Assembly (NCBI GenBank): GCA_905215275.1
Contig: CAJMPE010000009.1
Coordinates: forward strand, 1 to 24,219
From: an uncultured bacterium
GTDB taxonomy: Bacteria > Actinomycetota > Coriobacteriia > Coriobacteriales > Coriobacteriaceae
Direction: 5' to 3'
Length of the DNA stretch: 24,219 nt
This document shows positions 1-6,530 of this stretch, piece by piece. The stretch's first letter is position 1. Each line of letters opens with the position of its first letter. The notes beneath the pieces were generated by a model that was given only the letters and a program-made list of their open reading frames with translations, had not been told where the DNA came from and ran no database searches. A program made the position numbers and the translations under genes.

Positions 1-194
1 AAGAGGGCCGCATCCAGCAGCTCGCCTTTAGCAAGGCCGACTCGCGCTATCTGATCGCCGACTCCAGCAAGATCGGCAAGCGCGACTTCTACACCTTCTG
101 CCGCTTGGACAGCCTGGACGCCGTGGTGTGCGAGCCGGGCATCGCCGCCGAAGATCGTGCCGCCATCGAGGAGCATACGCAGGTCATTTGCTAG
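1..194 (+). CDS. DeoR-family transcriptional regulator, C-terminal end (partial)
   Basis: Only the last 63 codons are present (codons begin at position 3, stop TAG at 192-194); the gene starts left of the window. The residues include EGRIQQLAFSKADSRYLIAD followed by SSKIGKRDF and end in EEHTQVIC. This is the usual end of the DeoR sugar-phosphate-binding domain, whose SSKhG(K/R) segment is characteristic. DeoR proteins of this kind repress sugar PTS and tagatose-pathway operons, so it is a candidate LacR-type regulator for lacF/lacAB, but the HTH cannot be seen. A near-identical stretch recurs at 4758-4845 in a decayed copy. Assignment to the family is firm; the target is inference. Confidence 0.8.
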   Translation, partial: EGRIQQLAFSKADSRYLIADSSKIGKRDFYTFCRLDSLDAVVCEPGIAAEDRAAIEEHTQVIC

Positions 195-250
195 CTAACG
201 CTACGGGATTGCCAACAGGCGATGCGGGAGGACTTTTACCTCCTGTCATT

Positions 251-303
251 GTGGAAACCAGCGCGTCAGCGCTACGCGATATGACGCGCAAATGAGGATT
301 CCA
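251..303. repeat. Nested inverted repeat downstream of deoR fragment
   Basis: GTGGAA (251-256) pairs with TTCCAC (298-303), and inside it GCGCGTCA (261-268) pairs perfectly with TGACGCGC (282-289). A small GGAGG/CCTCC hairpin precedes it near 229-245. It may be a terminator-like or folded 3' element of the DeoR gene. The 13-mer ATGACGCGCAAAT (281-293) recurs at 4879-4891 right after the decayed DeoR copy, so this element was part of the duplicated unit. No T-run follows, so a simple intrinsic terminator is doubtful. Confidence 0.45.
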
Positions 304-313
304 CTATCAAATC

Positions 314-611
314 GTCTCAGCCTGTAACAGGTAGGGGTGAAACCACCAACCAGATGTTGCAGATTGAGATTTTTGACCCGGCCTATTCCGTTTGTCTCGA
401 TCTGTAACAGCTAGGACCGAATAATTCAGCTAGTTGTTACAGATTTAGATTGGGGATATTGGCCTGTGCATTCATCTCAATCTGTAACATCTAGACGTCC
501 AAAACCGGTCTTAGTGTTACAGATTGAGACAATTCGGCGGGGTCTACCTTGTTTGTCTCGATCTGTAACGGTTAGGACTTAAAAACTCGGCTACGTGTTA
601 CAGATCGAGAC
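314..611. repeat. Array of four 57-nt palindromic repeats
   Basis: Four units, each exactly 57 nt: 314-370, 394-450, 474-530 and 555-611, giving a period of 80-81 bp. Each has outer arms related to TCTCGATCTGTAACA and TGTTACAGATTGAGA, which pair with each other, and a variable centre that often pairs too (for example GGTG/CACC in the first unit). The 23-24-nt linkers are partly conserved (GGCCTATTCCGTTTG and GGCCTGTGCATTCA types). The array fills the gap between the DeoR tail and the convergent gntR end. The same unit occurs in pairs at 6301, 11115 and 16121. No coding capacity and no adjacent transposase is seen. Confidence 0.9.
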
Positions 612-626
612 AAAAGAAAAAGAACA

Positions 627-1364
627 TTAGGACTTGAAAATAAAGTTTTGATAAGGGATTCGCCCAGTTAAGACGGTGCGGCAGACAATTGAGATTAGTT
701 TGCCTCCGGAGTCGTAAGCATAATGAGTCAGTTCGATGACCGGAAGTTTTGCAACACCATAATTACTGGCTTCGGAATCGCTAAGCTGACGTGCTCTATA
801 GCTTTCCCTAACAGATTGGATAGACTTGGACAAGTCGTCCATGATTCTGCTAAATGCCTGAAAATCTAACTGGTTATTCGGAACGCGCGACTTTGAAATG
901 AAGAACGTATCAGCGCCTATGAAGCTGCCTTCAAGTTCATAGGTCAATTCAAGACGCTGAATTTCATCGCGACTTTGACATCCAAATTGTTGGAGCATCA
1001 TTACGGAAATTGGACGACCTGATGTGAGGCCGCCGAAATGTTTGGTGATGGCATCCGGATCAACGCCATCGCAATGGCTTGCAAAGTCAAAGTCTAAAAG
1101 TGAATTGAGCTCGCTAACGCGTTTCGGTGCAACAAACGACCCCTTACCTTGGATTCGATAGATACTTCCACGACGCTCCAGCTCACTCATGGCAAGTCGG
1201 ACGGTTGTTCTGCTTACGGCGTATTCGTCGCAGAGTTCCATTTCTGTTGGAAGTTTATCGTCTGCTTGATATTCATCGACGATCTGCTTGAGCAGCGCGT
1301 CGGTGAGCTGTAAATAGAGTGGCCGTTTTTCGTGTGTATCGAGCATTAGAGCCTCAGTTTGCAT
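627..1364 (-). CDS. GntR-family (HutC/UTRA) transcriptional regulator
   Basis: 245 aa. A GntR winged helix lies at about residues 14-80 (PLYLQLTDALLKQI, LPTEMELCDEYAVSRTTVR, RIQGKGSFV), followed by a UTRA effector domain at about 90-240. UTRA domains bind small ligands, commonly phosphorylated sugars, so this protein probably senses a PTS product and controls the divergent EIICB gene and the gene upstream of it. It lies 54 bp downstream of the 1419-2339 gene on the same strand, so the two are likely co-transcribed. The first ATG (1364) has a weak, distant ribosome site; Met7 (1346) has GAGG five bases upstream and may be the true start. Candidate operators are palindromes at 2386-2403 and 2609-2622. 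Confidence 0.88.
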   Translation of the reverse strand: MQTEALMLDTHEKRPLYLQLTDALLKQIVDEYQADDKLPTEMELCDEYAVSRTTVRLAMSELERRGSIYRIQGKGSFVAPKRVSELNSLLDFDFASHCDGVDPDAITKHFGGLTSGRPISVMMLQQFGCQSRDEIQRLELTYELEGSFIGADTFFISKSRVPNNQLDFQAFSRIMDDLSKSIQSVRESYRARQLSDSEASNYGVAKLPVIELTHYAYDSGGKLISIVCRTVLTGRIPYQNFIFKS

Positions 1365-1418
1365 GTTGGTTATACCTGATGGTTGCCTCAGTCGGGATGT
1401 AACGTGGGCAAGGTAACC

Positions 1419-2339
1419 TTAACGTATCACAGAGCGGCTCAGCATGACGATCTGATGCCTGTATCCACGAAGGGCTTGTCCGAGCGTGAAGATATTCTGG
1501 GGCAGGCAAATACCGTTCATGGAGTCCCCGATATGTTGGAGGTCAGCACCGGCTGCTTTTGCTGCAAGGCCTATTTTCTTAATGGTCTCGCTGTCGCAGG
1601 AGTCTTGACTCGTCCCGTTCGCCGCCATGACGAGAACCTTCTCTTCAATTGACTTGCCTACGTTGTGGGATCGTACAAAGTCTACGATGGCGCGCAGGTC
1701 TGCTTCTTGGAAGCAAGGGACGGTGTAGGGGGCTGGCACGAGAAGGATATCGACGCCGAGGTCAACAAACTTGCGCGCAATTTCGAGCGTCATGACAGGT
1801 TCCGCAACGCCCGCTCCATGCATTTTTCCGGCTATGACCAGGCCATTGAAATGCTCTTTGGAGAGTTTAATCGAATGGGCGATTGCATCGTTGGAGACGC
1901 CGGTTCCAGGGTTGCCCGTCAGGCAGATAAAATCAAATCCGAGTTCGTTAGCCTTTTCTAAGGTCTTGGGAGAGACGCGACGACCCATGGGGATTTCCGT
2001 TCGGGATTCAGACATCTCTGCCTCGTTATCAACTGGCTCCAGATTGACGCCAATGGGCCTTCCGCATGCTCGCTTCACCCAAGTGACCGGGTTTTCATTG
2101 AGATCATCTGGAATACCGGCAATAACTGGATCGAACACATCGAGCGCGTTAAACAGAAGCAGGTCGGCACCTGCGGCACGTTCGATTTCTGCATTAGTAA
2201 CGCCGCCGAGAAATTGGGAAGAGGGTACGTTTTCCGCCATGATGGTACGTCCCTCGGAAGCCAGAATTGCCTGTTTTAGATCCATGGGTGACGTGGCGGC
2301 AAAATCGGATGCGGACATGTTCAGTAATCGTTTGGGCAT
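1419..2339 (-). CDS. Uncharacterised PTS-associated protein, probable TIM-barrel (DUF7916-like)
   Basis: 306 aa, soluble, no signal peptide or membrane segment. Recognisable conserved-looking blocks are MAENVPSSQFLGGVTNAEI (about 34-52), LTGNPGTGVSND (about 140-151), AGKMHGAGVAEPV (about 170-182), ILLVPAPYTVPCFQEADL (about 198-215), and VMAANGTSQDSCD then ADLQHIGDSMNGICLP near the C-terminus. The alternating beta/alpha pattern with Gly-rich loops suggests a TIM barrel. I recall similar proteins beside PTS and GntR genes, some labelled hydrolase without evidence and some as DUF7916; that family name is from memory. It reads away from the EIICB gene at 2696 and toward gntR. A role in processing or sensing the sugar phosphate delivered by that PTS is inference. 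Ribosome site AAAGGAAG precedes the ATG. Confidence 0.7.
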   Translation of the reverse strand: MPKRLLNMSASDFAATSPMDLKQAILASEGRTIMAENVPSSQFLGGVTNAEIERAAGADLLLFNALDVFDPVIAGIPDDLNENPVTWVKRACGRPIGVNLEPVDNEAEMSESRTEIPMGRRVSPKTLEKANELGFDFICLTGNPGTGVSNDAIAHSIKLSKEHFNGLVIAGKMHGAGVAEPVMTLEIARKFVDLGVDILLVPAPYTVPCFQEADLRAIVDFVRSHNVGKSIEEKVLVMAANGTSQDSCDSETIKKIGLAAKAAGADLQHIGDSMNGICLPQNIFTLGQALRGYRHQIVMLSRSVIR

Positions 2340-2385
2340 TGTTACTTCCTTTGACTAGAACGACAGGCTTGTGACATTGTCTCTA

Positions 2386-2403
2386 ATATTGTTACAACAA
2401 TAT
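2386..2403. promoter_or_regulatory. Candidate GntR operator palindrome
   Basis: ATATTGTT-AC-AACAATAT is a perfect 8+2+8 palindrome 47 bp upstream of the 1419-2339 gene, in its likely promoter region. It is a plausible site for the adjacent UTRA regulator; the assignment rests on position and symmetry only. Confidence 0.45.
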
Positions 2404-2423
2404 ATTCAATATGTTATATCCAA

Positions 2424-2512
2424 TCGGTGAACGGTTGCAAACTTATTGTACTGCTCGGAAAAAATAGCCTTTAGCTGGGAAAACATTATATTAATCAACT
2501 ACCGTTCACCGA
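2424..2512. promoter_or_regulatory. Inverted pair of 12-bp TCGGTGAACGGT sites
   Basis: TCGGTGAACGGT (2424-2435) and its exact reverse complement ACCGTTCACCGA (2501-2512) bracket the divergent promoter region. The core ACCGTTCAC is the element that appears as 21-bp-phased pairs before the other lac operons, here arranged as one copy toward each gene. The right copy points at the EIICB gene and lies 16 bp upstream of its likely -35 box. It may bind the same LytTR-type regulator as the other sites. Confidence 0.55.
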
Positions 2513-2528
2513 ATAAGTATTTGAATTC

Positions 2529-2557
2529 TTGACATATCGACAAAGCAGAAAAAGAAT
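2529..2557 (+). promoter_or_regulatory. Putative promoter of the EIICB gene
   Basis: A consensus -35 TTGACA (2529-2534) is followed after 17 bp by AAGAAT (2552-2557, four of six matches to the -10 consensus). Transcription would start near 2565, leaving a leader of about 130 nt. Confidence 0.45.
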
Positions 2558-2608
2558 TGGTTATGACAAATCGCGCAAATGATATTACATTTCGCACAAG
2601 AACGTATT

Positions 2609-2622
2609 CACTTACATAAGTG
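2609..2622. promoter_or_regulatory. Candidate operator palindrome in the EIICB leader
   Basis: CACTTA-CA-TAAGTG is a perfect 6+2+6 palindrome between the putative promoter and the EIICB start. It could be a repressor roadblock site, possibly for the GntR protein, but it differs in sequence from the 2386 palindrome. Confidence 0.35.
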
Positions 2623-2695
2623 GATACAAACGGGGACGACGACGGTTGAGTCCGGATAAATCGTTGTGTGCCCGGGAATCATGAAAGGATGTGTT

Positions 2696-4390
2696 ATGGA
2701 CGCTATCGTCAAATTCCTTGAAAAACACCAGCCTCTCTTCGACAAAATCTCGAGGAACATTTATCTGGTGGCGATTAAGGATGGCTTTCTCTCGAATATG
2801 CCAATTGTGCTGTTCTCGAGCCTGTTCCTTCTTCTTTCGACGCTCCCTGCCTATGTAGGCATCACGCTTCCGTCTGAGGTGCTGGATTTCTTCAATAAAA
2901 TCTATGCATATACCATGGGACTTCTTGGCATTATGGTGGCCGGCACCACGGCGAGCTCACTTGCCATGTCGATGAACCGTCGCATGCCTTCGGGTAAATC
3001 TCTCAACCCCACCTCGTGCATGGTTTGTGCCATGTGCGGCATGCTCTTGCTATCGGTGACGAACGATGTTGTCTCGATTGGCGGAGCAGATACATCTGTT
3101 TTTGAAACCGGCTATATGGGAACCAAGGGTTTTCTCGCTGCGTTCGTAGCCGCATTCTTGACCGTTAATATCTATAAGGTGTGCATTAGCCATAATGTGA
3201 CGATCAAGCTCCCCAAAGAGGTCCCTGGCTCTATTGCGCAGAGTTTTCGCGATATCTTTGCATTTGGGTTTTCGATCCTTGCGTGCGCTTTTATCGATCT
3301 TGCGAGCCGCAAGCTGCTTGCTGTGCCGTTCGCCAATTTGGTATCCGCTCTCATCTCGCCGCTGTTCTCCGCGGTTGACACCTATCCTGGCATGGCGCTT
3401 ATCGAAGGCGCGGTCGCACTTTTCCAATTTATGGGTATCCACGGTGCTTCGGTTGTCATGAGTCCGATCAATGCTGCGCTCTACGGCAATACCGTTACCA
3501 ATCTTGAGGTTTTCCAAGCAGGTGGACACCCGTCAATTGCTCTCACGCAGGACTTTACAAGCTTCATCGGCGGTCTGGGCGGTTCTGGCTGCACGTTCAT
3601 CGTTCCTATTATCCTGATCATGTTTATGCGCTCCAAGCAGCTTAAAGCCATGGGCAAGGCATCGATTATCCCGGTGATTTTTGGAGTTAACGAGCCCGTT
3701 ATCTTCGGTATGCCGATTGTTCTCAATCCCTATATGTTCGTGCCCTTCCTAGTGGCTCCTATGGTCAACGCCATTATCGGTAAATTTTTCATTGACGTCA
3801 TTGGAATGAACGCCCCCATGTATACCATGCCGTGGGCGCTTCCCGGCCCAATCGGTGCATTCCTCACCACGGGTCTCGATCTGCGTTCTCTCGTATTGAT
3901 GGCAGTGCTGTTGGTCGTTGACTTTGTGATTTACTATCCGTTCTGCAAGGCGTATGACCATCAGCTTTGTTTGGAAGAGTCTGCAAAGGAGACTGCAGGA
4001 ACCTCGGATGCAGATGCTATTGCCGCACAGGAAAATGTCGCAAAAGCTCTCGAGGCGGTAAAGGACAAGGCGGAGCAGATCCGCGTGCTTGTGCTTTGCC
4101 AGGGTGCCGGCACTTCGACTCTCTTGGCAAATGCTCTTCGCGAAGGTGCCGCTGCTAAGGGTATCGATCTGGTTTCTCAGTCCGGTGCGTACGGAAGCCA
4201 CTATGAGACGATGGATCAGTACAACGTGATTGTTCTGGCACCCCAGGCACGCATGTACTATGACGCTATGAAGGCCGATACCGATCGCCTTGGAATTAAA
4301 CTGCTCACCACAAGGGGCAAGGAGTATATCGACCTTACCAACGATCCCGAAGGTGCAATTGACTGGATCGTTCAGGAGCTGGCCAAATAG
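2696..4390 (+). CDS. Lactose/cellobiose-type PTS EIICB permease
   Basis: 564 aa from the ATG at 2696, preceded by AAAGGA six bases upstream; the same MDAIVK start is used by the paralogue at 8029-9807. An upstream in-frame ATG at 2666 lacks such a site. The N-terminal EIIC domain (about 1-430) has repeated hydrophobic helices, the GIHG loop and the FGVNEPVIFGMPIVLNPY signature of the lactose family. An Ala/Glu-rich linker leads to EIIB, with phospho-Cys468 in VLVLCQGAGTS. It sits in the cytoplasmic membrane and needs an EIIA; none is adjacent, so LacF (21230) is the likely donor. Unlike the other three EIICBs it has no lacG neighbour and pairs with a GntR system, so its substrate is probably different. 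It is closest by eye to the 11349-13109 protein. Confidence 0.9.
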   Translation: MDAIVKFLEKHQPLFDKISRNIYLVAIKDGFLSNMPIVLFSSLFLLLSTLPAYVGITLPSEVLDFFNKIYAYTMGLLGIMVAGTTASSLAMSMNRRMPSGKSLNPTSCMVCAMCGMLLLSVTNDVVSIGGADTSVFETGYMGTKGFLAAFVAAFLTVNIYKVCISHNVTIKLPKEVPGSIAQSFRDIFAFGFSILACAFIDLASRKLLAVPFANLVSALISPLFSAVDTYPGMALIEGAVALFQFMGIHGASVVMSPINAALYGNTVTNLEVFQAGGHPSIALTQDFTSFIGGLGGSGCTFIVPIILIMFMRSKQLKAMGKASIIPVIFGVNEPVIFGMPIVLNPYMFVPFLVAPMVNAIIGKFFIDVIGMNAPMYTMPWALPGPIGAFLTTGLDLRSLVLMAVLLVVDFVIYYPFCKAYDHQLCLEESAKETAGTSDADAIAAQENVAKALEAVKDKAEQIRVLVLCQGAGTSTLLANALREGAAAKGIDLVSQSGAYGSHYETMDQYNVIVLAPQARMYYDAMKADTDRLGIKLLTTRGKEYIDLTNDPEGAIDWIVQELAK

Positions 4391-4426
4391 TGGATGCACT
4401 CCGTCGTTGATTCGTCGGTGTATAGT

Positions 4427-4466
4427 ACGGCCCTGCAGCTTATTGAGCTGCGGGGCCGTATTTCGT
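4427..4466 (+). terminator. Intrinsic terminator after the EIICB gene
   Basis: ACGGCCCTGCAGCT (4427-4440), a five-base loop, then AGCTGCGGGGCCGT (4446-4459): a 14-bp stem with one G-T pair, followed by the T-rich ATTTCGTT. Confidence 0.85.
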
Positions 4467-4504
4467 TGAGTATCTAATTGAGACAATGAGCGCAACCGTC
4501 GTGA

Positions 4505-4882
4505 GATCGCATTGGCGCTCTCCGAGTCACCGACAAGCTGACTTTCATCTATGTGACCAATTCGCTTTCGGCCTTTAGCCTGCTCGAGGCGCGCGAGGAT
4601 TGCGAGCTGTGCCTGGTGGGCGGCATGTACCGCCGCCGCACCGCCGCCTTTGTGGGGCCCACGGCCGAGGATACCCTGCGCGCGCTGGGCATCGATGCGG
4701 CGTTTATCGGCGCCAACGGTATTCTGGACGGCGACGTGTCCACGTCCAACATGGACGAGGGCCGCATCCAGCAGCTCGCCTTTAGCAAGGTCGATACGCG
4801 CTATCTGATTGCCGACTCCAGCAGGATCGGCAGGCGATACATCTGCCCCCCCTGCCGGCGCGGGGGTACCGCTTTACAATGA
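4505..4882 (+). pseudogene. DeoR-family regulator remnant (C-terminal domain only)
   Basis: An open frame from 4505 to the TGA at 4880-4882 encodes VTNSLSAFSLLEAREDCELC, LVGGMYRRRTAAFVGPTAED, GANGILDG and EGRIQQLAFSKVDTRYLIAD, which is the DeoR effector domain. There is no HTH upstream, and the frame is closed by a stop at 4502. After SSRIGRRYI the sequence turns into Pro/Cys/Arg-rich residues and stops about 40 residues early, where the intact copy at the window start continues to HTQVIC. The first 90 nt of the window match 4756-4845 closely at DNA level, and ATGACGCGCAAAT follows both. This is a duplicated and internally deleted DeoR gene, not expected to be functional. Confidence 0.8.
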
Positions 4883-4930
4883 CGCGCAAATAACTTTGAG
4901 CAACAAGGATGAGGCTATTCTGAGATATGA

Positions 4931-6163
4931 CTAGACTCCGTATTTCGTCTTTATGTCCCTTGAGAATGAATCATAGTCTTCATAGAGCCCCTCTTTGCTT
5001 TCATCCTCGGCGTGGTTTATACGTTCAAGGAGCTTATCCTTTGGAGCCTCCTTTGTTATTGCGGCCTCGCTATCGGGTATTGTGGATTGCAAGAATAGTT
5101 CTAGAGCATGGACGTCTTTGAGTATGTAGCCTGTCGAACGACCCGCTCCTGTTTTTTCGATTGCGCTGCAACTAACAAGCTGACCGAGGGTTCGTTTAAC
5201 GGTGACCTCGCTGATATCGGGGCAGTTGGATCGGATGTCGGATTTCTTAATGACGCCGGGTCTCTGTTGAAATAGAACGGCGATGCGCGCTTGCTTCGAC
5301 ATGGGACGAGTGCTTGATTCAATTAAGGTACGCTGCTCGAGCTGTCGGTAGGCGGCCAGGGTTGTTCCGAGCATGAAACGGATAAAGGGTACTTCGGTGT
5401 TTTGATTTTCATTCCATCCAGTGGAGCTTGCAGCGAGAGCGTTGTAGTAAAGCGCTTTGTTGTCTTCAATAAGTCGTTCGATGCTGATGTAACGCGCAAC
5501 GTCGTATCCAGTCTTTTCGAGCAGCAGCGTTGTAAGGAGCCGGCTCATCCTGCCATTGCCATCGTTGAAGGGATGAATGCTAACAAAATCGAAGATAAAG
5601 CGGAGCGATATAAGGAGGGGATCGCAAACTTGGCGAGATAAAGCATCGTTGAGGGACTGGCAGGCTTCTTTAATAAGTCCCGGGGTTGCTAGGGCCGAAG
5701 GGGGCCTAAAGCGCACAAATCGATTTCCTTGATCGTCAATGGAGACGATTTCGTTATCGCTATCTTTCCAATGGCCTCCATACGAGATTGCCGTGTGCGC
5801 CATGAGGTCACGATGCAACCGCAGAATGACCGATGGCGTTACGGGAATGGAATCGTGTTGCTCGTGAATAAGCGACAGCACATCTCGGTATCCAGCAATT
5901 TCTTCCTCTGCGCGGGAGCTTGGCTTGGCGGAATACGCCATGATCGCTTTGAGTCTTTTTTGGGTGGTAACAATTCCTTCAAGTCCGTTGGAGGACCGGG
6001 TGCTTTGGATCTTAGCCTCCTCCATTAGGGACGATAGAAGCTCGGGTTTGACTTGACTCAGAGCAAGCTGACGGCCTTTATGCTCGCGTATCGAGAGGAG
6101 GAGGTTGGTGATTGGAGTTGCTTCGAGTTCCGCTGGGACTGTGGTGTAATCGAACTGGCGCAT
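4931..6163 (-). CDS. Fic-domain protein (class II, with C-terminal winged helix)
   Basis: 410 aa. The Fic core holds the complete motif HPFNDGNGRMSR (197-208), with catalytic His197, so AMPylation-type (nucleotidyl transfer) activity is expected. S58-N-G-L-E62-G63 matches the inhibitory (S/T)xxxE(G/N) helix, placed N-terminally as in class II Fic proteins, so it is probably auto-inhibited. A wHTH-like region follows at about 285-350 (RIAVLFQQRPGVIKKSDIRS and ISEVTVKRTLGQLV), and the tail is acidic. The target is unknown. No antitoxin gene is adjacent; regulation in cis plus the large palindrome over its promoter fits a self-regulating Fic/HTH protein. Composition is AT-richer than the lac cassettes, suggesting separate acquisition. 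Confidence 0.9.
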   Translation of the reverse strand: MRQFDYTTVPAELEATPITNLLLSIREHKGRQLALSQVKPELLSSLMEEAKIQSTRSSNGLEGIVTTQKRLKAIMAYSAKPSSRAEEEIAGYRDVLSLIHEQHDSIPVTPSVILRLHRDLMAHTAISYGGHWKDSDNEIVSIDDQGNRFVRFRPPSALATPGLIKEACQSLNDALSRQVCDPLLISLRFIFDFVSIHPFNDGNGRMSRLLTTLLLEKTGYDVARYISIERLIEDNKALYYNALAASSTGWNENQNTEVPFIRFMLGTTLAAYRQLEQRTLIESSTRPMSKQARIAVLFQQRPGVIKKSDIRSNCPDISEVTVKRTLGQLVSCSAIEKTGAGRSTGYILKDVHALELFLQSTIPDSEAAITKEAPKDKLLERINHAEDESKEGLYEDYDSFSRDIKTKYGV

Positions 6164-6171
6164 GCGGCTCC

Positions 6172-6246
6172 TTTCGGTATCACGAACATACTTTCGATAT
6201 CATAATATCATTAAATGATACCGAAAGTATGTTCGTGATACCGAAA
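6172..6246. promoter_or_regulatory. Large inverted-repeat operator of the fic gene
   Basis: Two 32-bp arms, 6172-6203 and 6215-6246, are reverse complements with a single mismatch around an 11-nt AT-rich loop. Each arm itself contains two copies of TTTCGGTATCA (one as TTTCGATATCA) 21 bp apart, so four TGATACCGAAA-type half-sites are present. The left end overlaps the AAAGGAG ribosome site of fic (6167-6174), so either protein binding to DNA or folding of the leader RNA could shut off expression. The wHTH of the Fic protein itself is the obvious candidate ligand. Confidence 0.8.
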
Positions 6247-6300
6247 ACTAGAAACCATGCTTTATAACTGCTTGGAAAGTTCGGATTTGACTATCTTATT

Positions 6301-6437
6301 GTCTCGATCTGTAACAGTTAGACGGTTAAAAGTGGGCTACGTGTTACAGATTGAGATCTTTCAGCCCTGGTCGCCCGTTCGTCTAAATCTATAACAGTTA
6401 GGATTGAAAATCCCTGCTAGATGTTACAGATCGAGAT
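6301..6437. repeat. Pair of 57-nt palindromic repeats
   Basis: Units 6301-6357 and 6381-6437, 80 bp apart, of the same family as 314-611. The second has a different centre that still pairs perfectly (GGATT/AATCC). The pair lies between the fic promoter and the end of the first lacG, at the left border of the first lac cassette. Confidence 0.88.
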
Positions 6438-6458
6438 AAACGGCCTGCTCGGGCTCAC

Positions 6459-6508
6459 CAAAAACAAAAAAGGCCGCATGCGAACCCGTGGGGGATTCGC
6501 ATGCAGCC
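6459..6508 (-). terminator. Intrinsic terminator of the lacE-lacG operon (cassette 1)
   Basis: Arms 6472-6484 (GGCCGCATGCGAA) and 6496-6508 form a 13-bp stem with one mismatch. On the minus strand the stem is followed by TTTTTTGTTTTT (complement of 6460-6471). It lies 22 bp past the lacG stop. Confidence 0.88.
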
Positions 6509-6530
6509 GACAGGGGATACGCGGCTGAAG

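Noticed and set aside
314..611. CRISPR array (regular repeats with about 23-nt spacers)
   Set aside because: Units are 57-nt long-armed palindromes that vary between copies, and the linkers are themselves conserved between arrays at different loci. CRISPR repeats are near-identical with unique spacers, and no cas gene is present.
4553..4882. A functional small DeoR-like protein of 109 aa
   Set aside because: It lacks the HTH and the end of the effector domain, and its last residues are out of character for the family; a remnant is the simpler reading.
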